This document shows positions 41,445 to 50,723 of a stretch of 52,554 bases of DNA, in pieces (the stretch's first letter is position 1; each line of letters begins with the position of its first letter). The stretch comes from Paracoccaceae bacterium (lineage in GTDB: Bacteria > Pseudomonadota > Alphaproteobacteria > Rhodobacterales > Rhodobacteraceae), in NCBI GenBank assembly GCA_014323785.1, contig JACONJ010000014.1:1-52554 (forward strand). The letters are read 5' to 3'. A program made the translations under genes and the position numbers. Below the pieces are notes generated by a model. The model had not been told where the DNA came from and made no database searches. It saw only the letters and a program-made list of their open reading frames with translations.

Positions 41445-42221
41445 TCACTTGTCACGGAACTGCGCCTCGCGCTTTTCCAGGAAGGCCGACATCCCTTCAT
41501 GCTGATCTTCGGTTGCGAACAGTGCGTGGAACAAACGCCGTTCAAACAGCAGCCCTTCGCGCAGCGGGGTTTCATAGCTGCGGTTCACTGCTTCCTTGAC
41601 CGCCGTGGTCGCCAGCGCAGATTTCTCAGTGATTCTGGCGGCTGCCGCCATGGCCTCTTCCATCAGTTTCTTGGCGGGTACGACCCGGCTGACCAGCCCC
41701 GCACGTTCCGCCTCCTCGGCTGCCATGAAGCGGCCGGTCAAATGTAAGTCCATGGATTTTGACTTGCCCACGAAGCGAGTCAGCCGCTGTGTGCCCCCAA
41801 TGCCTGCGACCACGCCCAGATTGATCTCGGGCTGGCCGAATTTCGCAGTATCGGCGGCGATGATGAAATCGCACATCATCGCCAATTCGCAACCGCCGCC
41901 CAGGGCATAGCCCGCGACTGCCGCGATAATTGGCTTGCGACAGCGCAGCATCTGCTCAACCTCTGCCTCGAAGAGATTTGAAGAAAAGACATCAACGAAG
42001 CTTTTTTCGGACATCTCTTTAATATCGGCCCCGGCTGCAAAGACTTTATCCGATCCCGTCAGCACAATACAGCGCACCTTGCCATTCTCTTCGGCCGCGT
42101 TCAGTGCCTTGGCCAGCTCCTCCAGAAGCTGGCTGTTCAGCGCGTTCAGCGCGTCGGGTCGGTTCAGCCTGATCAGGGCAATGTGGTTTTCGAGCTCAAC
42201 GATCAGGGTCTCGTAGGCCAT
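41445..42221 (-). CDS. Enoyl-CoA hydratase
   Basis: 258-residue crotonase-fold enzyme adding water to 2-enoyl-CoA in fatty-acid or amino-acid breakdown. The oxyanion-hole segment [10 protein letters not shown] and the catalytic Glu pair region [15 protein letters not shown] / [20 protein letters not shown] are all intact, so it is a true hydratase rather than a derived crotonase. It lies 181 bases upstream of rpsT on the same strand, and about 70 bases after mutM. Confidence 0.93.
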   Translation of the reverse strand: MAYETLIVELENHIALIRLNRPDALNALNSQLLEELAKALNAAEENGKVRCIVLTGSDKVFAAGADIKEMSEKSFVDVFSSNLFEAEVEQMLRCRKPIIAAVAGYALGGGCELAMMCDFIIAADTAKFGQPEINLGVVAGIGGTQRLTRFVGKSKSMDLHLTGRFMAAEEAERAGLVSRVVPAKKLMEEAMAAAARITEKSALATTAVKEAVNRSYETPLREGLLFERRLFHALFATEDQHEGMSAFLEKREAQFRDK

Positions 42222-42290
42222 ATCGGATTGTCGCCCTTTGGTTCGTCAGTGTCAGAGGGCAAGGTTAGCACCCTGGCCCCGGTGTTCAAG

Positions 42291-43160
42291 CTATCTTTGG
42301 CACGACGCGCAGTAAAAAGTGGAGCGTCCGGATTGCACGATCCGGCGAATTGCCCCTGCGCATCCGGGTTTTGGACAAGGCGCACCTTCCCGGTCATAGA
42401 CGCGGAAATTATGCTGGAAATATCCTATATCACCATCCGCACGGCGATAATCACGCAGGCTGGATCCGCCAGACTTGATCGCCTCGGCAATCACATCGCG
42501 GATCACGAGCGCAAGCCGGGCCAACCGTGGACGCGAGATTCTTCCCACTTGGCGTTTAGGCGAGATGCCCGCACGATACAATGCCTCGCACACATAGATA
42601 TTGCCCAGCCCTGCCACGATGCGCTGATCCAAAAGCGCGGATTTCACCGGTGTCCGGTGGCCCATGAAACGTGCGGCCAGATAGGCATCGGAGAAGATAC
42701 TGCCCAGTGGTTCCGGCCCAAGCGGTGCGATCAGCCAGTGATCTTCCAACCTGTCAGTGGGGGTTAGATCCATCGACCCGAATCGCCGGACATCGTTGAA
42801 GGTGATACGCACGCCGCCCTCCATATCCAGCACGACATGGTCGTGTTTTCCAGGCATGGGATGGGTATGCCGGAACCGTCCCGGCATCACGGCTGCCTGC
42901 GCCGCGCCGCCCGAGATCAGCATGCGCCCCGACATGCCGAGGTGGATAATTAGCGTCTCACCGGTGTCGAGATCAGCCAGAATGTACTTTGAGCGTCGCC
43001 GCAATTGCTTCACCCGGACACCTGTCAGCCTTGCCGACATATCCGGCGGGAAGGGCCATCGCAGATCGGGGCGGCGGATATCAGCGCACAGTATGCGCAC
43101 ATCCTCCATTACCGGGACCAGACCACGACGCACTGTTTCAACCTCTGGCAGTTCGGGCAA
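42291..43160 (-). CDS. mutM: Formamidopyrimidine-DNA glycosylase
   Basis: Removes oxidised purines such as 8-oxoguanine and cuts the abasic site; 289 residues. The catalytic proline must follow the initiator, and the sequence [13 protein letters not shown] fixes the start at a TTG (43158-43160). GGAAGG lies 9 bases ahead. The frame extends upstream to 43442 over the ubiE gene without homology. Other features are [33 protein letters not shown] and a C-terminal zinc finger with CPKPGC and CASCQR. It is divergent from ubiE, with 90 bases between starts. Confidence 0.95.
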   Translation of the reverse strand: MPELPEVETVRRGLVPVMEDVRILCADIRRPDLRWPFPPDMSARLTGVRVKQLRRRSKYILADLDTGETLIIHLGMSGRMLISGGAAQAAVMPGRFRHTHPMPGKHDHVVLDMEGGVRITFNDVRRFGSMDLTPTDRLEDHWLIAPLGPEPLGSIFSDAYLAARFMGHRTPVKSALLDQRIVAGLGNIYVCEALYRAGISPKRQVGRISRPRLARLALVIRDVIAEAIKSGGSSLRDYRRADGDIGYFQHNFRVYDREGAPCPKPGCAGAIRRIVQSGRSTFYCASCQR

Positions 43161-43250
43161 ACCGGGCTTTCCTTCCAGCGGGGTGCACACATTGCCACCT
43201 TTGACAAGGCCCCTATAAGAAAAGACAATTGAAACGGAGGGCAAGGGCCC

Positions 43251-44000
43251 ATGGACAACGACGACCGGACCACAGATTTCGGTTATCAGACGGTGGATGA
43301 AAGAGAAAAGGCGGAGCTGGTGTATGGAGTCTTCTCCAATGTCGCGTCGCGCTATGACGTGATGAACGATGTCATGAGCATGGGCATCCACCGTGTCTGG
43401 AAAGACGCGATGATGGACTGGCTGGCCCCGCGCAAAGGTCAACGGCTTCTTGATGCCGCCGGGGGTACCGGCGATATCGCGTTTCGTTTCCTGAAACGCG
43501 CACCCGGGGCCAGTGCCACAATACTGGACAGGACCGAACCGATGCTAATCAAGGGGCAGAAACGCGCCGAGGCAACAGCACTGGCCGAAAAGCTCGATTG
43601 GGTGGCGGGCGATGCCATGGCCCTGCCGTTTGGGGACAATGCGTTCGATGTCTATACGATCAGCTTCGGTATACGGAATGTCACGCGCATTTCTGACGTC
43701 TTGGCCGAGGCCCGACGCGTCTTGAAGCCCGGCGGGCGGCTGATGGTTCTGGAATTTAGCCAATTAACTAATGAGTGGCTGCGGAATCTCTATGATCTCT
43801 ATTCCTTCAACATCATCCCGCGGATGGGCCAAGTCATCGCCAGGGATCGGGACAGCTATCAATACCTGATCGAGTCGATCCGCAAATTCCCGGACCAAGA
43901 GAGATTTGCCGGAATAATTCGTTCTGCGGGGTTTGAGCAGGTTAGATACCGCAATCTCAGCATGGGAATCGCCGCGTTGCATTCGGGGTGGATGCTTTAG
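43251..44000 (+). CDS. ubiE: Ubiquinone/menaquinone C-methyltransferase
   Basis: 249-residue AdoMet-dependent methyltransferase of ubiquinone synthesis. Family hallmarks are [19 protein letters not shown], the AdoMet motif [12 protein letters not shown], and [20 protein letters not shown]. The stop TAG is followed at once by the GTG start of ubiB, so the two are coupled. A strong GGAGG-type site precedes the ATG. Confidence 0.97.
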   Translation: MDNDDRTTDFGYQTVDEREKAELVYGVFSNVASRYDVMNDVMSMGIHRVWKDAMMDWLAPRKGQRLLDAAGGTGDIAFRFLKRAPGASATILDRTEPMLIKGQKRAEATALAEKLDWVAGDAMALPFGDNAFDVYTISFGIRNVTRISDVLAEARRVLKPGGRLMVLEFSQLTNEWLRNLYDLYSFNIIPRMGQVIARDRDSYQYLIESIRKFPDQERFAGIIRSAGFEQVRYRNLSMGIAALHSGWML

Positions 44001-45524
44001 GTGCGCGGCCCTCACAACATCTGGCGGGTGATCCGTACCGGTGCCACCTTTGAGCGGACGGGTGCGATGCGCGTGGCACTGAAGACGCTGAACGCCCCGC
44101 CTGGCCTGCGAATCACCGCACGTGTTCTAGGTTGGCCGTTCAAATGGCTGGGCCTGAAGGGGAACACCAACCTGCCGCCAGTGCCCCGTGCACTGACGGC
44201 GCTTGGACCAGCCTATATCAAATTCGGGCAAATCCTCTCGACCCGGCCCGATGTTGTCGGTGGTGAGTTGGCCACGCAGTTGCGCGTTTTGCAGGACAAG
44301 CTGCCGCCCTTTTCGACAATGACCGCCAAGCGTGTTGTTGCACGCGAATTGGAGATGCCAGTCGAGTCGCTTTTCACCGAGTTCTCCGACGCTGTCGCCG
44401 CGGCCTCCATCGCACAGGTGCATCGGGCGCGGCAGGCAGGGACCGGACAGGAAGTGGCGGTGAAAGTGTTGCGCCCGGGAATCGAACGAGCTTTTCGCAA
44501 GGATATTGACGCCTTCTATCTGATCGCCTGGCTGGTGGAGACGCTTTCCCCCACATCGCGCAGGCTGCGTCCCAATGACGTGGTCGCGCATTTCGAAGGC
44601 GTGGTGATGCGCGAGTTGGACTTGCGTATCGAATCCGCCGCCGCCGGAGAGTTCGCCGCCAACACCGCCAAGGATGAGGGATTTTTTGTTCCCCCGGTGG
44701 AGTGGTTCCTCAACTCGCGCCAAGTGATGACACTGGCCTGGGCCAAGGGCATCCCCTTTGGCGATATCGAAGCCATCGACGCTGCGGGCCATGACCGACG
44801 CGCCCTGGCCGCGCGCACCTTGCAGATGTTTCTGATCCATGCGCTGCGCGACGGATTTTTTCACGCCGATATGCACCAGGGCAACCTGAAGGTGGGCCCG
44901 GGCGGAGAGATCGTGGCCCTCGATTTCGGGATCATGGGGCGGATCGATAGCTATACCCGCCGGGTCTATGCTGAGATATTAATGGGCTTCATCCGCAAGG
45001 ATTACCGGCGGGTGGCCGAAGTGCATTTCGAAGCCGGTTACGTACCCGCCGACCGCGATATTGATGATTTTGCCCAAGCCCTCCGTTCGGTTGGAGAGCC
45101 GATCTTTGGCATGGATGCCAGCCGCATATCCATGGCACGCCTCTTGGCCTATCTATTCGATGTAACAGAGAAATTCGGCATGGAAACCCGGACAGAGCTA
45201 ATCTTGCTGCAGCGCACCATGGTTGTCGTTGAAGGCGTGGCCCGGTCGCTTGACCCGCATATCAATATCTGGGAGGTCGCCCGGCCCGCCGTGGAGGATT
45301 ACATCACCCGCAATATCGGCCCAAAGGCGTTGGTCTCGGACTTGTTAAGAACCGCGCAGGTTCTGGCCCGGTTCGGGCCGCGTCTGCCGCAATTGGCCGA
45401 AGCGGCCCTGTTGGCCCGGAACAAGCCGCCACCGCTGCGCCCGTCCTGGCGGGAAAGGGCCTTGCTGATCGGCGTGGGTGGCCTGGCCGGGGCAATCTTG
45501 GTGGGGTTCGGTAGCCTGCTTTAG
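44001..45524 (+). CDS. ubiB: Ubiquinone biosynthesis protein kinase-like UbiB
   Basis: 507-residue member of the ABC1/ADCK/UbiB atypical kinase family, needed for ubiquinone synthesis and probably membrane-bound. The family KxGQ motif is in GPAYIKFGQILSTRPD, the alanine-rich loop in AAASIAQVHRA, and the metal-binding LDFGIMGRID. A single membrane segment closes the protein (ALLIGVGGLAGAILVG). The GTG start at 44001 directly abuts the ubiE stop. Confidence 0.95.
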   Translation: MRGPHNIWRVIRTGATFERTGAMRVALKTLNAPPGLRITARVLGWPFKWLGLKGNTNLPPVPRALTALGPAYIKFGQILSTRPDVVGGELATQLRVLQDKLPPFSTMTAKRVVARELEMPVESLFTEFSDAVAAASIAQVHRARQAGTGQEVAVKVLRPGIERAFRKDIDAFYLIAWLVETLSPTSRRLRPNDVVAHFEGVVMRELDLRIESAAAGEFAANTAKDEGFFVPPVEWFLNSRQVMTLAWAKGIPFGDIEAIDAAGHDRRALAARTLQMFLIHALRDGFFHADMHQGNLKVGPGGEIVALDFGIMGRIDSYTRRVYAEILMGFIRKDYRRVAEVHFEAGYVPADRDIDDFAQALRSVGEPIFGMDASRISMARLLAYLFDVTEKFGMETRTELILLQRTMVVVEGVARSLDPHINIWEVARPAVEDYITRNIGPKALVSDLLRTAQVLARFGPRLPQLAEAALLARNKPPPLRPSWRERALLIGVGGLAGAILVGFGSLL

Positions 45525-45552
45525 AATGTTACGGGGCACGAATGCCATAAAC

Positions 45553-45570
45553 CGGGTCTGCAGGAACCCG
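45553..45570. terminator. Weak hairpin between convergent ubiB and lipoprotein genes
   Basis: CGGGT at 45553-45557 pairs with ACCCG at 45566-45570 around an 8-base loop, 29 bases after the ubiB stop. No T-run follows on either side, so intrinsic termination is doubtful. Confidence 0.25.
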
Positions 45571-45649
45571 CGCACCGCCAGCCATGGCCATCCGGGTCGC
45601 GGTATCCTGCACGGGGACACCTTCCCACCCGCTAACGCGAAAGTGTGGT

Positions 45650-46075
45650 TTACGCCTCGATAGTGCGCTTCAAGTCGTTCAGTATACGCTGGATGCCAAG
45701 ACTATCCTGTGAGGTGTTCATGGGAGTTCGGCGCTCAAAGGCCGAGCCGGGATTCGTGATTATCGCCATATCCGCTACCACCCGCGTGGCACCGGCATTT
45801 TCGACAATGGTATAGCTGATGCGTGCGTTGGGGGTGCTGTCGTATCTGCTGCCCAGCAATGCGGCAGCAAAGATATTCTCAACAGGCCGATCAAATGCCA
45901 CCGTAAATTGATTGTCACGTGTCAGGTTATAGCCACGATTAATCATACGGTCGACCAAGGCTGACTTCACTGCCATTCGGTCACGGGTGGCAATGGTTAT
46001 TTCTGGCTTTCCGCTTCCGGTGTTGTGCCGGACAGGTTCAGCACAACCAGCCAGTGCAAGGGCACCCAAACCCAA
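45650..46075 (-). CDS. Small lipoprotein with an in-frame stop in its signal peptide
   Basis: 141 residues from a TTG at 46075, giving a lipobox in LALAGC and a mature part starting CAEPVRH, with ALVDRMINRGYNLT and a conserved-looking SRYDSTPNARISYTIV. I do not recognise the family; the function is unknown. In the same frame, 21 bases upstream, ATG 46096 has an AAGGAAGG site about 10 bases ahead and would give MQR, then TGA (46085-46087), then AIVLGLGALALAGC. Replacing that TGA by a sense codon would produce a normal signal peptide with basic N-terminus. As sequenced, translation must start at the TTG or by coupling from the short upstream frame. Confidence 0.6.
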   Translation of the reverse strand: MGLGALALAGCAEPVRHNTGSGKPEITIATRDRMAVKSALVDRMINRGYNLTRDNQFTVAFDRPVENIFAAALLGSRYDSTPNARISYTIVENAGATRVVADMAIITNPGSAFERRTPMNTSQDSLGIQRILNDLKRTIEA

Positions 46076-46084
46076 AACAATTGC

Positions 46085-46162
46085 TCACCGCTGCATGAGA
46101 AATGCACCTTCCTTAACACCACAGAGGGTGTTATTGTCGTTAGTTGCGCAATTCTTTGCCAT
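46085..46162 (-). CDS. Candidate 25-codon leader frame ahead of the lipoprotein
   Basis: ATG 46162 has an excellent ribosome-binding site (GAGGAGAGACTGAA before the ATG) and encodes MAKNCATNDNNTLC...LMQR ending at TGA 46085-46087. It is in frame with the lipoprotein, separated from it only by that TGA. It may be a translated leader, or the N-terminus of a longer ancestral protein cut by a nonsense codon. Confidence 0.4.
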   Translation of the reverse strand: MAKNCATNDNNTLCGVKEGAFLMQR

Positions 46163-46199
46163 TTCAGTCTCTCCTCATTTGTGTATGCCGATGGTGAGG

Positions 46200-46228
46200 A
46201 GATTAACACGGGGTTTTGTGCTTGTCAA
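46200..46228 (-). promoter_or_regulatory. Sigma-70-like promoter for the lipoprotein transcript
   Basis: On the minus strand a perfect TTGACA (46223-46228) and TAATCT (46200-46205) are separated by exactly 17 bases. The likely start of transcription is near 46193, ahead of the ribosome-binding site of the 25-codon frame. Confidence 0.6.
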
Positions 46229-46234
46229 AGGGCT

Positions 46235-46858
46235 TTATGCGACATCTGTCCGAATGCGCCGAGTGATTAGCCGGAAGGGAATCAGTGCCAGAACCGCGAG
46301 CAGCAGTTTCACCAGCCAGTCCGCGCAGGCAAGGGATATCCACAGGGGTACCCGCGGCCCGACCCCAAGAAGCGGCAGGATTTCCCCGGCCCAGCTGACA
46401 TCATCGCCCGGATCCAGGAAACTGAGGTTAGCGGCGAAGGCGATAGTGAAGAACAGTGCGGTATCGATGGACGATCCGATGATCGTTGAAAGAAACGGTG
46501 CTCTCCACCAAATGCCCCTGCGCAAGCGGTTGAAAATCGCCACGTCCAGAAGCTGCGCGGTCAGGAAGGCGAGGCCAGAGGCGATGGCGACCCGCAGCGT
46601 CACGAGCGACCCTAAATCTCCCACGATCCGGGTACCGATCAGGGAGCATGCGACCCCAACAAGGAAGCCCGCCAACACCACACGCCGCGCCGTTGCGATT
46701 CCATGGACGCGGTTCATAATGTCGGTCGCCAGAAACGCCAGCGGATAGGTAAAGGCCCCCCAGGTCAGCCATTGACCGAACCGGAATTGGACCAGGATAT
46801 TAGAGGCCACGATAATCGCGGCCATCGCCAGGACACCCGGCAAATATGTGGCAGACAC
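46235..46858 (-). CDS. VUT family queuosine precursor transporter
   Basis: 207-residue membrane protein with about six hydrophobic segments, of the YhhQ/VUT family that imports preQ-type queuosine precursors. Landmarks are ILVQFRFGQWLTWGAFTYPLAFL, ATDIMNRVHG and the C-terminal ACADWLVKLLLAVLALIPF. The start is a GTG at 46858. No PreQ1 riboswitch was recognised in the 63 bases upstream. Confidence 0.88.
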   Translation of the reverse strand: MSATYLPGVLAMAAIIVASNILVQFRFGQWLTWGAFTYPLAFLATDIMNRVHGIATARRVVLAGFLVGVACSLIGTRIVGDLGSLVTLRVAIASGLAFLTAQLLDVAIFNRLRRGIWWRAPFLSTIIGSSIDTALFFTIAFAANLSFLDPGDDVSWAGEILPLLGVGPRVPLWISLACADWLVKLLLAVLALIPFRLITRRIRTDVA

Positions 46859-46921
46859 AGGCTTTTTCCGTTTTGAAAGGCGACCGGAACGCTGACCTCT
46901 AAGGGCAGACCGGGCCTCGGC

Positions 46922-48106
46922 TTATGCAATCCCTTCGGCCAGGGCCTTCGCAACGATAGGGATGTTGCCGGGCGTGAGGCCGGCGACGTTTATCCGCCCA
47001 TCGCCAACCATATAGACGCCGTAGACCGTGCGAATCGCCATAACCTCGTCTGCCGTCGCACCGCAACGTGAGAACATGCCACGATGCCCCGCCAGAAACC
47101 CAAACCTGTCAGATCCCGTCAGATCGCGCAGCGCATCGGCCAGGATCTTGCGGTTTTTGATTATCGTCCGCCGCATCTCTGACAGTTCCGCCCGCCATGC
47201 CGTACACAGAACCGGATCGCCCAGAATGACCGAGACGACCCGCGCTCCATGATCCGGCGGGAAGGAGTAGTTCTTTCGGTTCATTGAGGCGAGCAGCCCC
47301 ACGGCGACCTCTTGCGGTTTACCCTCACCGGTGATCACCAGTGCCATGCCCACCCGCTCTCGGTAGAGCCCGAAATTTTTGGAACAACTAGCCGCCAGAA
47401 ACATCTCAGGCACCTGTGCCGCCAAGTCGCGCATCCCGGCGGCGTCCTCCTCCAACCCGTCGCCAAAGCCCTGATAGGCGATGTCGATGAAGGGGATCGC
47501 GCCTGTTTTCAGGCAGAGTGCCGCAATGTCGTTCCAATCCTCCATCGTGAGATCCGCGCCCGTAGGGTTGTGGCAGCAGCCATGCAGCAGGATCAGATCG
47601 CCTGGGCTGACATCAGCCAAATCTGACATCATCCTGGTGCGGTCCACACCGCCCGTCGCGGCATCATAGTAGCGGTAGCTCTTCCGGGTCAGGCCCAGAT
47701 GGTCAATGATCACCGCATGATTCGGCCAGCTTGGTTCGGAAACCCAAACCTGTGCGTCAGGTGTCAGCATCTTGACCAGTTCCAGTACCTGGCGCACTGC
47801 ACCTGTGCCGCCCGGCGTAGCCACCGACGCGACACGAGAGGGCAGTACAGAATCACCCAGGATCAGCCCGCGCATCGCATCCAGAAAGGCCGGATCGCCC
47901 GCCAGCCCGACATAGCTTTTACTGTCTTGCGCGGCCCAAATCCGTTCTTCCGCCTGTTTGACCGCCTTCATCACCGGGGTCAGGCCCTCGGGCGTTTTGT
48001 AAACCCCTACGCCAAGATCAACCTTGCCCTCTCTTGGGTCTGCTTTGAATATCCCCATCAGCTGGATGATTTTATCCAGGTCGGGGGGCTGGGCAATTTC
48101 AAACAT
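46922..48106 (-). CDS. Aromatic amino-acid aminotransferase
   Basis: 394-residue class I aminotransferase with pyridoxal phosphate, transferring amino groups to 2-oxoglutarate from aromatic or dicarboxylic amino acids. DLGVGVYKTPEG and the conserved HGCCHNPTGADLT are present. The PLP lysine is in AASCSKNFGLYRERVG, and GRINVAGLTPGNI lies near the end. TyrB and AspC types cannot be separated here. The start is ATG 48106 (MFEIAQPPDLDKIIQ). It lies downstream of the GNAT gene on the same strand. Confidence 0.92.
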   Translation of the reverse strand: MFEIAQPPDLDKIIQLMGIFKADPREGKVDLGVGVYKTPEGLTPVMKAVKQAEERIWAAQDSKSYVGLAGDPAFLDAMRGLILGDSVLPSRVASVATPGGTGAVRQVLELVKMLTPDAQVWVSEPSWPNHAVIIDHLGLTRKSYRYYDAATGGVDRTRMMSDLADVSPGDLILLHGCCHNPTGADLTMEDWNDIAALCLKTGAIPFIDIAYQGFGDGLEEDAAGMRDLAAQVPEMFLAASCSKNFGLYRERVGMALVITGEGKPQEVAVGLLASMNRKNYSFPPDHGARVVSVILGDPVLCTAWRAELSEMRRTIIKNRKILADALRDLTGSDRFGFLAGHRGMFSRCGATADEVMAIRTVYGVYMVGDGRINVAGLTPGNIPIVAKALAEGIA

Positions 48107-48116
48107 GAATCTACGC

Positions 48117-48686
48117 TCACACTGGCTGGATTGAGGGGTCACGGTCATGGGTCAAGTGCCGGGTTCGCGTTTCCGTTCGAACTGGATTGAAGCCCACCCG
48201 CTGATAGAGCCCCAATGCGCGCGGATGATCAAGTGTGCAGGTATTCACGGTCATCCGGGCCACTCCAGCACCCGACCATCCTGTCACAATCGCGGTTTCC
48301 AAAAGTGGGCGGCCAAGACCGCCGCCAACCGCCTGCGGCACCAGCCCGAAATAAGCCAGATCGCAGGTACACGCCTGCCGCCAGTCGAGTGTGAAAAATC
48401 CTTGCGGCCAGCCGTGTTTCAGGGCCGTCCATATCACCACATCAGGATCGCGGACAAAGGCTTGTAAGGTGCCGGGATCAGCCCAAGCCTGGTCAAAGCG
48501 ATCCTGCCATTCATAGTCGCGCCCGACTGCATCGTAGAGCGCCAGGAAATACCACACCGGTGGGTTGATCGCGCGTTCCAGCTGCACATCCGGCGGTAAG
48601 GTCACTGGCGCGGCGACCGGGCGCGTAGTCATTTCCAGATAGGTGATGGTATAGGAGACCTCGGCCCCCGCGGGGATCACGTTCAT
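48117..48686 (-). CDS. GNAT family N-acetyltransferase
   Basis: 189-residue acetyltransferase. The acetyl-CoA-binding loop is VPQAVGGGLGRPLLETAI, followed by MTVNTCTLDHPRALGLYQRVGF, the typical GNAT motif B. The substrate is unknown. It lies between sseA (6 bases upstream) and the aminotransferase on the same strand, probably one operon. Confidence 0.88.
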   Translation of the reverse strand: MNVIPAGAEVSYTITYLEMTTRPVAAPVTLPPDVQLERAINPPVWYFLALYDAVGRDYEWQDRFDQAWADPGTLQAFVRDPDVVIWTALKHGWPQGFFTLDWRQACTCDLAYFGLVPQAVGGGLGRPLLETAIVTGWSGAGVARMTVNTCTLDHPRALGLYQRVGFNPVRTETRTRHLTHDRDPSIQPV

Positions 48687-48692
48687 ACGGTT

Positions 48693-49553
48693 TCAACATG
48701 ATGCTTCTTTAGACTGACCCCATTCCGCAGACTGACCCCATTCCGCCCAGGAGCCATCGTAGAGTGAAACCTGCTGGTTGCCCAGGATCGTCAGACCCAG
48801 CATCAGAATGGTCGCCGTCACACCCGACCCGCAGGTGGTGATCGTACGCCTGTCCAGATCAACGCCCCCTGCTGTAAAGGCGGCACGCAGATCGTCGCCG
48901 CGTTTCATAGTGCCATCGGCGTTCAGAAGCGTGGCGTAATGCACATTAAGCGATCCCGGGATGTGCCCTGCACACAGACCCGGCCGAACCTCAGGTTCTG
49001 TTCCGTGGAAACGCGCCGGGGACCGCGCGTCGATAATCTGCCAATCGCCCAGCTTCAAGGCCTCGGCGACCTGGGTTACATCTTTTACAAGGTGGGCTTG
49101 GTACTGCACGGTCATATTCCGCTCACGCAGAATCGGCGTCCTATCTTCGACCTCCCGGCCCTCGGCCCGCCATTTGGGAAATCCGCCGTCCAGCACAGCA
49201 ATATCTTCCTTGCCCATCAGCCGGAACAGCCACCAAACTCGAGCCGCCGAAAACAGGCCCGCACTGTCATAAACCACCACCTGATGCCCGTCACCAATGC
49301 CCATGGTGCGCATCTGGCCTATGAATTTTTCCACCGGCGGTGCCATATGCGGCAGCACACTGCGCTGGTCGCTGATTTCATCGATATCGAAGAAACGTGC
49401 ACCGGGGATATGCGCACCGTCATACTCTGCCTTCGCATCACGCCCTATACCCGGCGGACAGTAAGAGGCATCGAGCACCCGCAGATCAGGGTCGTTCAGA
49501 TGCACAGCCAGCCAGTCGGTGGAAACAAGCGTTTTGGGATCATCGGCAAACAT
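48693..49553 (-). CDS. sseA: 3-mercaptopyruvate/thiosulfate sulfurtransferase
   Basis: 286-residue protein with two rhodanese domains. The active-site loop is TTCGSGVTA with the catalytic cysteine in the C-terminal domain; CGSGVT is the mercaptopyruvate type. The N-terminal domain has RVLDASYCPPG and GAHIPGARFFDID. The start is ATG 49553 with GAGGG ahead. The C-terminus carries a six-residue duplication (AEWGQS-AEWGQS) caused by an 18-base tandem repeat. Confidence 0.94.
   Translation of the reverse strand: MFADDPKTLVSTDWLAVHLNDPDLRVLDASYCPPGIGRDAKAEYDGAHIPGARFFDIDEISDQRSVLPHMAPPVEKFIGQMRTMGIGDGHQVVVYDSAGLFSAARVWWLFRLMGKEDIAVLDGGFPKWRAEGREVEDRTPILRERNMTVQYQAHLVKDVTQVAEALKLGDWQIIDARSPARFHGTEPEVRPGLCAGHIPGSLNVHYATLLNADGTMKRGDDLRAAFTAGGVDLDRRTITTCGSGVTATILMLGLTILGNQQVSLYDGSWAEWGQSAEWGQSKEASC
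48711..48746. repeat. 18-base tandem duplication in the end of sseA
   Basis: AGACTGACCCCATTCCGC occurs at 48711-48728 and again, perfectly, at 48729-48746. The 18-base unit keeps the frame and adds six residues near the SseA C-terminus. It looks recent because both copies are identical. Confidence 0.9.
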
Positions 49554-49939
49554 GTTGGCACCCTCTGGTCTAATGGTCGATTCTATCAATCTCGGTTATC
49601 TTCACCCGAAGATAAAGTCATTTTACATAAGCGATCATAGAATTTTCCAGGCGCGCTGGTCGTCAACCTTGGTACTGTCACGAGTACCCACGTGATGTAG
49701 GGACTAACTTGATATAATCGTCAAGGGGCTCGCTTGTAATGTCAGGGTGATCGTTGCATGTTGAGCTGGGCAGGTGCTTCAACGGCCTCCGATCACCAGT
49801 GTCCAACCGCTTCCGCATGGTTATGGATTCTGCCATGATACTACCATCATCACGCAGATTACAGTCACCGCAGAACCGTATAAACAGGCTATTCGGTGGT
49901 ATCTGTGCTTCTGCACATCTTCTTCGAGCTGGTGCGCGA
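49554..49939. other. sseA-rplY intergenic region
   Basis: 386 bases with no supported gene. It contains one clear palindrome near the sseA start (listed separately) and otherwise nothing I recognise. The sseA promoter should lie in its left part. Confidence 0.4.
49596..49615. promoter_or_regulatory. Perfect inverted repeat upstream of sseA
   Basis: TTATCTTC at 49596-49603 pairs with GAAGATAA at 49608-49615 around ACCC. It sits 43-62 bases before the sseA ATG, a position suited to a repressor operator or a 5' leader hairpin. Confidence 0.5.
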
Positions 49940-50560
49940 TTACTCTTCGGTCTCGTCCACGGCCGCTTCGCCCTCTTCGGAAGAGATCAGGCCCGAAGGT
50001 GCCGCGATATTCGCGATTACGAAATCCCGGTTAATCATTGGGCGTGCTCCCGAGGGCAGTTCGACCGAGCTGATGGTGATAGTATCCCCCACGTTCAGCC
50101 CGGCAAGGTCAACGACCACGCTTTCAGGGATGTCGGCGGCAGTTACGACAAGCTCCACTTCGGGGCGAACCACCGTCAGGACACCACCGCGCTTCAGGCC
50201 CGGTGCTGCATCTTCGTTGATGAACACAACCGGAATGAACAGGTTCACCCGGCTGGTGCGGCGCAGGCGCATGAAGTCCACATGGGTTGGAAGGTCTTTG
50301 ACAGCGTCGCGCTGGACGCCGCGGCAGATAACCCGGACATCATCCTCGCCTTGGATCTTCAGGTTGAAAAGCGTTGCCAGAAACCGGCCCTGCTTCAGCC
50401 GTTTCAGAAGCACGTTGAAGGGGAGTTGGATCGGCATCGGATAACCCCCGCCACCATAGACCACGCCTGGCACCATGCCTGCACGACGGGCTTGACGGGC
50501 GGCCCCCTTACCTGTCCCCGTCCGTGCCTCGGCAACAAGATCAGGAATAGCACCAACCAT
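49940..50560 (-). CDS. rplY: 50S ribosomal protein L25/general stress protein Ctc
   Basis: 206-residue L25 of the long Ctc form that binds 5S rRNA. Landmarks are [35 protein letters not shown] and the C-terminal beta domain with [14 protein letters not shown]. An acidic tail ends [12 protein letters not shown]. The start is ATG 50560 with AAGGAGA ahead. pth, often the next gene, is not present downstream. Confidence 0.95.
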   Translation of the reverse strand: MVGAIPDLVAEARTGTGKGAARQARRAGMVPGVVYGGGGYPMPIQLPFNVLLKRLKQGRFLATLFNLKIQGEDDVRVICRGVQRDAVKDLPTHVDFMRLRRTSRVNLFIPVVFINEDAAPGLKRGGVLTVVRPEVELVVTAADIPESVVVDLAGLNVGDTITISSVELPSGARPMINRDFVIANIAAPSGLISSEEGEAAVDETEE

Positions 50561-50723
50561 TGCAGTTCTCCTTTGATATGGGCCACCTCCAAAGGATTCG
50601 GCCCCGTGACCAGATGCCCCATGTATAGGTCAAACCATCCCGATTGAAAAGGCAATTCTGATCGTAAAGAGAAAGAGATTGTGCCAATCTTCGGCCCGTG
50701 GCAAGTGCACGGACCTGTCTGTG

